64,000 nt of DNA, from the NCBI GenBank assembly GCA_944739405.2, contig OX123196.2, forward strand, positions 69,339,688-69,403,687. The letters run 5' to 3'. This document shows, one piece after another, positions 56,641-64,000 of the stretch. The first letter of the stretch is position 1. Each line of letters starts with the position of its first letter. Both the position numbers and the translations under genes were made by a program. The notes below the pieces were generated by a model that was given only the letters and a program-made list of their open reading frames with translations, did no database searches and was not told the DNA's origin. The DNA comes from Euclidia mi (taxonomy: Eukaryota > Arthropoda > Insecta > Lepidoptera > Erebidae).

Positions 56641-56686
56641 TCAAGGTGGGTGCTAAAACTGTGTGTAAGATAAAGCACTAATTAGC

Positions 56687-56800
56687 TATGCTATGCTATG
56701 CTATGCTATGCCATGCTATGCTACGCTATGCTATGCTATGCTATGCTACGCTATGCTATGCTATGCTAAGCTACGCTACGCTACACTATACTATACTACA
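56687..56800 (+). repeat. GCTAT pentanucleotide microsatellite
   Basis: About twenty units of GCTAT with GCTAC and GCCAT variants directly follow the broken end of the BEL fragment. Confidence 0.95.
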
Positions 56801-56822
56801 CTTCCGCTTTGCTTCGCTTTTT

Positions 56823-56865
56823 TTCAAATCGCCTACCTACGGTTTCGGTGTATCGCCGAACCATT
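56823..56865 (-). repeat. half-copy of the 47.3-kb hairpin element
   Basis: 'caaatcgcctacctacgg' and 'tttcggtgtatcgccgaacc' match the right arm and loop of 47323-47415 with a short deletion and a few changes. Confidence 0.7.
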
Positions 56866-57635
56866 TTTTTTTCGCGTCCGCTCACGGCATTGAGTAGTGA
56901 CCCTGCAGAACCATCCGCGCTAAGCCCTGCACATTTTCTGAACACAGTGCCATTATCGTCATATCCGGCTCGAAGGACCAAAAAAAATGGACTGTATTTA
57001 AAGGAAGAGGATGTAGGAAGAGGTGATTGTGAGTGGGTATAGGATATTTCAAGGATGGAGGGCACTCACCTTATACGGCAATCTTCTTCGTTTCCGAAGG
57101 GCAGTCTCCTGGTAGTTTCGTGATACAGCTGCTTGTTTTCACTTCACTTCACCGTCACTCCCACTTGCGAGCGGTTTATATATGCGGTAATAACTTATAC
57201 GGAGCGGCGCGGTACGATATAGCGGACACGTTCTCAGCGAGCGGAATGTTCTGGACTGTCACTCGCGTCGACGATCGCAGCGCAGACCAATCCGCGAAAG
57301 GCAGTGCCTCTCCTTAGGGAGTGAGATAGATTGGGACGGAAATATGGTATCGCTCGCACTAGACAAGCGTGGAACGATTGATGTTGATGCGATTAGTTAT
57401 AGATAGGAAGGTAGATGGCGCTACCAGGGATATTGTTACGGTGAGCGAGCAAATTTCTTGTCTTTTGTCCCATTGACAGCGGGAGGCGAGAAGAGGTTAC
57501 TACTTTTTTCAGGTATTAGTATTCTGTACATTGAAATCCAGTTGGTCAATTAATTGCCGACCAAGAGAACCATATCTCATTCGCTATCCGGTCGAAGAGA
57601 CCATGTATGTACTATTACTGCACCATATTAGGAGA
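56866..57635. other. unassigned stretch of mixed GC content
   Basis: GC is higher than average around 57050-57350, with several short frames but no protein family recognised. A host exon or promoter cannot be excluded, but nothing supports one. Confidence 0.3.
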
Positions 57636-57639
57636 GACT

Positions 57640-57865
57640 GCTACGCACAGGTCTCAGGTTCAGAGTCACGGTGCGCACCAATGACTTTCTTTGTTATATG
57701 CTTATTAAATTGTTATTGCTAAAATCTGCTACATAGTAAAGGAAAACATCGTGAGGAAACTTCCACTCATTCAGCGTGGTGGACCTATCCCTTCTCATAA
57801 TGACTAGAGGCCTACACCCAGCAGTGGGGCAAGACAAGTTTTTAAATTGGCTGATGACAATGTTG
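57640..57865 (+). repeat. SINE fragment
   Basis: 'ggaaaacatcgtgaggaaac', 'gcgtggtggacctatccc' and 'cccagcagtggggca' are in the order of the SINE seen inverted at 23735-23956. The B box is decayed. Confidence 0.6.
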
Positions 57866-58540
57866 AAGCGGAATAGTAATCAACCGCAAACCGCTTTCCA
57901 TCAAACGGTAGAACACAATTCTATCTAAACTCCGTGATACATAAATAACATAAATGATAAACAGGCAGAATATGCAATATCTACTAACAAAAAAGTAAAA
58001 TCTATGGCAATAACATGCGAGACGGCGGACGGTAAATTATTTTTATGTATTTCTCGTGCACTTTCCTTCGTGCAACGCTTTCGAAGTCTTAAGTCGAAGC
58101 TTATAAAGGAACTTAAGTTGCGGCTTAGATAAGTCTTTGTTTGTGACAGTTGCACAAAATGTTTATAATAAATCTAAGTGGTTAGAGATTGGTGAATGTT
58201 CACAATAGATGAGATATTATTAGTAATTACTGCTATGTATTATGGGCCTTTCTAATGCCTATAAAAATATATTATAAATAAGAACTCTAAGTTCTTTTTT
58301 AGTCAGTGATAGTAAAACAAAAAAAATATATTTAAAACTGCGTGTAATTGTAATTATGTACATGATGCCAAGACAAAAGCAATTTATTTTGTCTGTCTTT
58401 TTGTCCACGATTATCTTTGAAACAGCTTACCGAGTTTTATGGGACTTTGACTGAAAGACACTTAGCGAAGTTTCTAGGGTGACATATAAATTTGGCTCGT
58501 GTCTAAGTACTGAAGATAGCGCGGGGAAAAGCTGATAAAT
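57866..58540. other. unassigned AT-rich DNA
   Basis: No recognised frame or repeat. Confidence 0.3.
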
Positions 58541-58544
58541 ACTA

Positions 58545-58675
58545 TACTAGAATTTACCCGCGGCTCCGCCCGCGTGGGAGTTGGTTATCGCAGAGAAAAG
58601 TGGGCAGCCTTCTATCTCCACAAACAAAAACCATAACAAAGCATCGCTCCGTTTCGACGTGCAAGAAAAACAAAC
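58545..58675 (+). repeat. LINE-type 3' fragment
   Basis: 'atttacccgcggctccgccc' and 'cgctccgtttcgacgtg' are landmarks of a common lepidopteran RTE-like 3' region. It stops at the palindrome boundary. Confidence 0.45.
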
Positions 58676-60008
58676 AATAAAAAATTTTTAACAAAAAATA
58701 ACCGCCTCCAAAATCTGAAAAATGTGTGAAAATAGCACTAAAAAGTAAAAAATAAATTCCGTTATTTTTACTTCAATTTACTTATAAACATCACCTAAAC
58801 AACTGAATATTATATACTTGTACAAATTATACGTATCTACCACTTAATTCACATACCTGACACAATACATATTTTTATATAACTAACGAACTAAATTAAA
58901 TACCTATCACCAGAAATCAGATAAGTATATTATATTTTTGGACTAAGTACTTAGAAAAAAATATTTTATTAGGACTATAATATACAATTATACTTTTTTT
59001 TGGAGTCGGTGCCAGCTGAGATTTTAATAATTAAAGATGTTATTAAGAGGCCGACCCGAACGCGGGCCGGGCAGACGCGTGAGGGTAGACGTGGTTGACG
59101 GTTGTCTCCGATATCCATTTTTTCTATGCGCTTGTATGTAGGCAATTATTGTATTGCAGTGGATTGTGGTTCTTTAGAGTTATTTTGCACGAAATCTTTG
59201 TTCATTGAAATAGGTTTGATTTGGTTCTTGCTGCATTTTAGTATTGCATCTTTATATAATAAATTTTTTCTTGTTTTTCAAATTTTGAGATCTTTTTGTA
59301 AAATCTTCTCAGAATTTGATTTGTTCCAAGTATCGCTTTAAGTTCTTGTTTTGATTAGATAGGTAATTGTAAATAGGTATTTAGGTTAATTTGTAACTGG
59401 GCTGTCGCGCCTATTGCCAGTTTGGGTTGTTTTCTTTATTTGTAAAATAGTTTTGGTTAGATCCTACATTGTGGTGTTAATGTAACTTTAGGTACATATA
59501 TTTTGTGTAATAGAAAACTTCCCAAAATTTGATTTATATTTGTTGATTAGATTTCTCGTCATTTGTAAATTACTTACAAGTTTGATGAAGTTTTGCTAAA
59601 TTATCGTATCAATACAGCTTTTCATATATTTTGTACATTATCAAGAAATTATTTACTAAAATGTTTGGCTGGCACCGACTCCAAAAAAAAGTATAATTGT
59701 ATATTATAGTCCTAATAAAATATTTTTTTCTAAGTACTTAGTCCAAAAATATAATATACTTATCTGATTTCTGGTGATAGGTATTTAATTTAGTTCGTTA
59801 GTTATATAAAAATATGTATTGTGTCAGGTATGTGAATTAAGTGGTAGATACGTATAATTTGTACAAGTATATAATATTCAGTTGTTTAGGTGATGTTTAT
59901 AAGTAAATTGAAGTAAAAATAACGGAATTTATTTTTTACTTTTTAGTGCTATTTTCACACATTTTTCAGATTTTGGAGGCGGTTATTTTTTGTTAAAAAT
60001 TTTTTATT
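58676..60008. mobile_element. 1.33-kb inverted repeat with 341-bp identical-looking arms
   Basis: Left arm 58676-59016 and right arm 59668-60008 are both 341 bp and I found no mismatch by eye. Inner ends are GGAGTCGGTGCCAGC and its complement. The 651-bp spacer has a GC-richer start (59049-59105, 'cgacccgaacgcgggccgg') and an AT-rich 79-codon frame (59102-59341) without motifs. No target duplication is evident. It may be a long-arm transposon or a rearranged palindrome. Confidence 0.8.
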
Positions 60009-60079
60009 TCCTGTTTTTTAGTGAATTTTCCTTTCTGCAGTTATCTGATTTATCGAAATTTAAGATGGGTACTTAGACT

Positions 60080-60790
60080 TTTTTTACTGGGGAAACTCTT
60101 TTGCTGAGTGCCTCTCCGCGTGGCGGGCAAAGAATGGGATACAGAGAACGCGGGTGTGCTGCTCCTGGGTCCCGTTACGCTTGTCCCGTAAGTAGTGCTC
60201 AGTCTCTGGCAGTGTCCTCCCCACTCGCACAGTATGAGGTAGCGCCTCAAACTGTGCGAGTACAGTGGTTCCTCGGCTATCCGAGACCGCTGTCTTCTCG
60301 GGGTCGTTCGTGGTCGGGCAGCCAGATTGCCATCTCTGATTGCCCACGGGCCTAAGGAAGATCTTGGGCTAGCGGCCATTGCCACCACCACGACGCCGCC
60401 TGCGTCTGCGAGCGGGATCGGCTCTCTCGCGATCCCGCTCGGCGGCCTCCTTCTGGAGCATGACCGCTTCGCAGAAGGAGACCACAGCATCCCACCGGAT
60501 GTCTTCCGCCAACATGGCCTGGACGACGGCCTGCGGAGAAAGATCGCCTCCGATAACAGAGACCAAGTCTCGCCGCTCAGTTTCCCATGCAGGACACTCA
60601 GAGAGCGTATGCTGGGCAGAGTCCAGGTCACTGCCACAGTGGTGGCATGCCGGCGTCGCCTCGCGGCCGATTCAGTTCAAATACTCGCCAAAACATCCGT
60701 GTCCGGTGAGTATCTGAGTGAACCTAAACGTGACGCAGGCACTTCTCCTCTCGATCAAAGATGGGTAGACCTACTAAACGCGCTGCCCAT
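60080..60790 (-). pseudogene. R1/Jockey-type LINE 3' end
   Basis: The minus strand encodes the C-terminal end of a LINE polyprotein: 'VTFRFTQILTGHGCFGEYL', the zinc-binding cluster 'CHHCGSDLDSAQHTLSEC' then 'PAWETERRDLVSVIGGDLS', and an Arg-rich end 'RRRRRRRGGGNGR' with a stop at about 60369. A stop after 'GEYLN' breaks the frame. 60080-60368 is the 3' UTR and contains an 11-bp-stem hairpin (60223-60261). The rest of the element is absent. Longer frames here (60050-60637 minus; 60327-60794 plus) are shadows from high GC. Confidence 0.8.
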
Positions 60791-60814
60791 ATGAGACAGC
60801 GCCGTTTAAATAAA

Positions 60815-61356
60815 ACTATTTTTTTATTGCTACTAGTGGCAGACGAGCAAACGGCCCATCTGATGGTAAACGGTAACCACTGCTCATAAACTTCGTTAAT
60901 GTCAGGGTATACACAGCAAAGCCGCTGCCTACCGTGAAAGTAATGCTCTCTTTAAACCTCGTTTGAAGAAGGACAAGTCATAGCGCTCGAGAAACACCGC
61001 CGCAGGTAGTTCATTCCAGAGCCTACAAGTACGTGGTAAAAAAGATCGCTGGAAGCGCACCGTACTAGATGAGAACGCTTCCAGGTAGTACGGGGAACTC
61101 TACTGCGTCGGCGAGTGGTACGTTGGTAGAAGGGTGACCCTGGTACCAAATTAAACAATTCTTCGGAGCACTCCCCGTGAAAGAGTTGGTAAAATACGCA
61201 GAGAGAACTAAAGTCTCTCCGCTGCTCCAGCGACACTAGTCTAGCCGTGAGATCGGGATCATCGACGATTCGAACAGCTCGTCTCTGTAGGGAGTCAAGT
61301 GGATCAAGCTGATAGTTTGGCGCTCCGGCCCAGAGATGTGAGCAGTACTCCACAAC
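60815..61356 (-). pseudogene. Jockey-like LINE 3' end
   Basis: The minus-strand frame 61353-60952 (133 codons) begins 'MEYCSHLWAGAPNYQLDPLD' and continues 'RRAVRIVDDPDLTARL' and 'FYQLFHGECSEELF', the well-known region after the RT domain of lepidopteran Jockey/CR1-like LINEs. The 3' UTR follows to a tail 'gcaataaaaaaatag' at 60815-60830, including 'ccatcagatgggccgtttgc'. The element is 5'-truncated at about 61356; no target duplication was identified. Confidence 0.85.
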
Positions 61357-61485
61357 TAGCGAAGAAATGGAGAAACGTCTATCTCAAAGTAGGGAATCTC
61401 GGTCCAAGGCCAATTCAAGAGAAAGTAGTGAACTGCGTGAAAAGAGGTTATCACAAATGCGGGCTTACAGTGAAAAATATTAAAT
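61357..61485 (+). pseudogene. Arg/Glu-rich repeat fragment of a helicase-bearing element
   Basis: Thirty to forty codons read 'EEMEKRLSQSRESRSKANSR' and 'ESSELREKRLSQMRAYSEK' before a stop at about 61475. Repeats of the type E-x-R-E-x-R-L-x-x-(M/R)-R-x-Y occur in front of helicase domains in insect Helitron-like and PIF1-like mobile proteins. Only this scrap remains; the link to the helicase relic at 29562-30175 is a guess. Confidence 0.4.
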
Positions 61486-62198
61486 CGTGTAAACACTGAA
61501 GAACGTACCCATCGTCTGCTCTTTGAATTAAACCGTACTACTATTAGTTATTCTGGGATTTATAATCAAAGTTATTATATGTATAAGCTAGCAGTTGGCG
61601 GCTTCGCTCTTGCATAATGACGGACTTTCTATATAAAAATACAAGCCCTATTTCCAAAAACGCGTAAATATATGATCACTTATTTCTAATCAGAAGCTAG
61701 TTTATGAAATTTCACTTCGCATAAAAACTTTCAACCCCTATTTCACCCTTTTAAACGGTAGATTTTAGAAATCGCTTAAACACGTATCTGTTTTATTTCT
61801 GACCAGAAGTTTGTACACAAAATTACACGCTATCGTTTTAAAAATGACGGACCTCCCATACAAACTTTCTACCCTACATACTCTTTCAACTTTATATCAC
61901 CCTCTTAGTTGTTAGATTTGAAAAAATCTAAATTGCGTGTTTATTTTTTCTAACAAAAAATATGTATAAAAATCCTTCCTTAGTGGGTGCTTACGTCATA
62001 AAATGCATCGATTGTCAAAATTTCAAGTCTCAAGCCCCTGTGGATTTGGCTCTGCGTTGATGAATCAGTCAGCCCAAGCAATTTTATATATATATAGATT
62101 TACTCTCCAACCTTTCTTCCTCCCGGTTTCATCAATACCTGGTAATGAAGCCCGAAGTAAAAGTCACAGTAAATGCTTAATTTCGTTTACTTGGATGA
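61486..62198. other. unassigned AT-rich DNA
   Basis: Blocks such as 'atttctaatcagaagc' and 'atttctgaccagaagt' repeat at about 120-bp spacing near 61684 and 61795, hinting at a degraded tandem or LINE 3' UTR. No genes. Confidence 0.3.
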
Positions 62199-62445
62199 CT
62201 TAATTTTTGAAGTTTTTAATGAAACTATTGGATTGATTTTGATAAAATTTGAGTTTTTTATGAAACTATTAGATTGATTTTGATAAAATTTAAATGGGAC
62301 CCACCTAAAAGTATATGCTTTCAAACAAAAAAAGAATTTTGGAAATCGGTCGATAAATAACGGAGTTATGAGGTAACAAACATAAAAAAAAAAAAATACA
62401 GCCGTATTGAGAACCTCCTCCTCTTTTTGGAGTCGGTTAAAAACA
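62199..62445 (+). repeat. LINE-type 3' tail
   Basis: Ends 'ttgagaacctcctcctc', a T run and 'ggagtcggttaaaaa'. Two near-identical units 'gaaactattggattgatttt' (62220 and 62263) are a 43-bp duplication. Confidence 0.6.
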
Positions 62446-63184
62446 CGCTTTCGTTTTAATATTAGTATAGACAACCTAAAAGGTTTACTATTATGCTTAT
62501 TTTGTAAGCAAAACAATTTACAAATAAAATAAAATTAAAACAATCTGGGTTTAACAGCTTAAGGTCTCGTAAAAGACCGGTGGTCCCAATCATAATGTAA
62601 TTTCCGACGCTCTCAGAATTAGCCACCAATTCAGTTCAAATGGTGAAGCTGTAAAAATCCTAAACGGTTATTTGCATATTACAAAATATTTGGAAGTAAG
62701 AAAGATATAAAAGTGGTATTATGGATCGGCAAAACAATCTTAACATTTGGAGCGATAGTTACATACGACAAATGCCATCTATCATACAATGTTCATTTTA
62801 AAACACGATTCCTGGTGAGTTTCTTGCCAGTTTTCTCAGCCGTAGATACGTCTTGAACTGGTGGTAGGATAGAAATATTTACATTTTGTATGTAGTGAAG
62901 AAAGTTTACACAAATAAAGGTTAATTTCATTACTTGTATAAAAGAAAGCATGTGTTTGGCCTAGCGCATGAAGGAGAATTTTATAATTTGCTTTCACGTT
63001 TTGACCTTAGAAGGACTTAAATACAATAATTATTTTCCTTTTAAGGAAAAATAATGTAATTTACAGTCAATCACATGAAGCCATATTAGCTGTATAATAA
63101 TATATTAGCTGTATCATTTTCTTGCAATTTATTTTGTTAGTGTAAATATTTCTTGTTAGTTGATAGAGAGATACATAATGATTG
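62446..63184. other. unassigned AT-rich DNA
   Basis: No feature recognised. A tail-like 'tgtttacacaaataaaggtt' occurs near 62905. Confidence 0.3.
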
Positions 63185-63395
63185 CAAATTTATAATTTAG
63201 TTCTTGACTGGCTGGTTGGAAATGTTGGAATAGTGACCGTGCCTGCTACGGTGGAGGTGGTACGTTCGATTCCAATCCAGGGCAAATATTAGTGTGATGA
63301 GTACGATGATTTGTCCTGCGTCTATTTGTAATCTATCTTTAATATGTATGCATTTAAGAATATTTTTGTTTATAAGGTGTCTGATTACCATAGTA
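63185..63395 (+). repeat. tRNA-derived SINE
   Basis: 'aatagtgaccgtgcctgcta' followed by B-box-like GTACGTTCGATTCC (63260-63273) and the body 'gtgtgatgagtacgatgatt' match a SINE layout I know from moths and butterflies. No flanking duplication was found. Confidence 0.65.
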
Positions 63396-63471
63396 CCTAC
63401 AGGGTTATTTATATATCCCTACAGATTTTGTGATCTGTAGGAATATATAAATAACCCTGTACTATGGTAAT
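63383..63471. mobile_element. palindromic miniature element
   Basis: 'ttaccatagtac' plus 'agggttatttatatat' and 'ctacagat' pair with 63433-63471; only a 4-base bulge and one further mismatch interrupt arms of about 39 bp. Confidence 0.7.
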
Positions 63472-63884
63472 TAGTGATCGCAAGACTATCCTTATTATTA
63501 TGTTGTGTTTAAACATTTTGCATACTCATCTCCAAAAGCCGCTAATATTTTAGCTTGATAGAAAGTAATATCACAAGTATGTATAATGTGAGGATTATGT
63601 CGAACTTAGCGTCGAGTATTCGCAGTAACTGAAATTTTCTCATTCGTACGAATGTTACTTTATATTGAAATGCTATGTGGGTACTTACTATTTAGTTATT
63701 TTCCGAGCATATGGCCTTAAGCGCCGGTTAACTAAAGCGAATACACACAGATTTGTAAATAAAACGGTGACTTTAAGGCGTAGTTTACACGTTCAGTATT
63801 GCATAATTTCAATGTAATGTTTTGATTAGGTTGACAATAACCTAATTTTTTTGCGTTAGTGGATGATTAGAGTTTGAATTATTA
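63472..63884. other. unassigned AT-rich DNA
   Basis: Nothing recognised. Confidence 0.3.
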
Positions 63885-64000
63885 ACCGACTTCAAAATCG
63901 GGGGAGGTTCTCAATTCGGCCGGTATATATATTTTGGGATGTATGTACACCGATTTCGCCTAGGTTTCTGAACCGATTTACGTGATTCTTTTTTTGTTTG
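63885..64000 (-). repeat. LINE-type 3' tail, inverted, cut by window end
   Basis: 'ttaaccgacttcaaaatc' and 'gggggaggttctcaattcgg' are the complement of the tail seen at 30490-30530. The element body would extend beyond the window to the right. Confidence 0.6.

Noticed and set aside
56688..57065. Frames rich in MLCYA repeats and the frames following them
   Set aside because: They arise from the GCTAT microsatellite and lack any motif.
60050..60637. A 195-codon minus-strand frame and overlapping plus-strand frames to 155 codons
   Set aside because: They are alternative-frame shadows in GC-rich LINE 3' sequence; the frame with the recognisable zinc-binding cluster is a different one.
1..64000. 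CRISPR arrays, bacterial operons, rRNA genes
   Set aside because: No regularly spaced repeat-spacer pattern, Shine-Dalgarno-led gene clusters or rRNA sequence was seen; the content is eukaryotic transposon DNA.

Overview
The window looks like transposon-dense intergenic DNA from a moth or butterfly (Lepidoptera). I see no intact host gene. The evidence is AT-rich sequence, many tRNA-like SINE pieces with B boxes, LINE 3' tails ending in 'GAAGTCGGTTAAAA' or 'TTTGACTATGACTTTGAC', small Helitrons ending CTAG, and TATG-tailed short elements. I know these styles from lepidopteran genomes; no search was run. Almost every long reading frame is retroelement or DNA-transposon coding sequence, usually broken and often nested inside another element.

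The most unusual component is a repeat of about 3.86 kb present three times: A (1143-8035, interrupted and right-truncated), B (23957-27832, minus) and C (51512-55364). Two copies are bounded by TTAA on both sides and all have short GGCGCTGT terminal repeats. Each carries a decayed gene for a YqaJ / lambda-exonuclease-type nuclease. All three have a TAA stop at exactly the catalytic lysine codon of the E-x-K motif, so the family probably multiplied after its nuclease was already dead. Copy C interrupts the gag of a BEL/Pao element, whose frame resumes after one TTAA. Copy B interrupts a SINE. Copy A was itself hit by a 5'-truncated RTE-like LINE (2834-5348) with an open 790-codon frame and a 13-bp target duplication, and by a terminal-inverted-repeat element (6321-7151).

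Layout: 1-8 kb copy A and its nested guests. 8-15 kb LINE/SINE tails, long hairpins, two GC-rich repeats in opposite orientation and a short LINE RT remnant (14235-14545). 15.85-17.2 kb Ty3/Gypsy pol fragment. 17.8-19.6 kb piggyBac-like non-autonomous element holding a SINE. 21.0-23.3 kb element with about 620-bp terminal inverted repeats. 23.7-27.9 kb copy B inside a SINE. 28-30.6 kb foldback elements, a PIF1-like helicase relic and LINE tails. 30.9-39.8 kb a small Helitron split by a non-coding LTR element (LTRs 31125-31925 and 36882-39800), the second LTR of which holds a SINE and a possible P-type relic. 40-47 kb mostly unrecognised AT-rich DNA with SINE pieces. 47.75-56.7 kb a BEL/Pao fragment broken by a Jockey-like LINE and by copy C. 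57-64 kb a 1.33-kb perfect-looking palindrome, 3' ends of two LINE families on the minus strand, and more tails.

The nesting gives relative ages. The BEL fragment is older than both the Jockey-like LINE and copy C. SINE 23735-27942 is older than copy B. Copy A is older than the RTE insertion. The Helitron at 30939-39826 is older than the LTR element, which is older than its guests. Boundaries and identities were read by eye; percentages and clade names need alignment.
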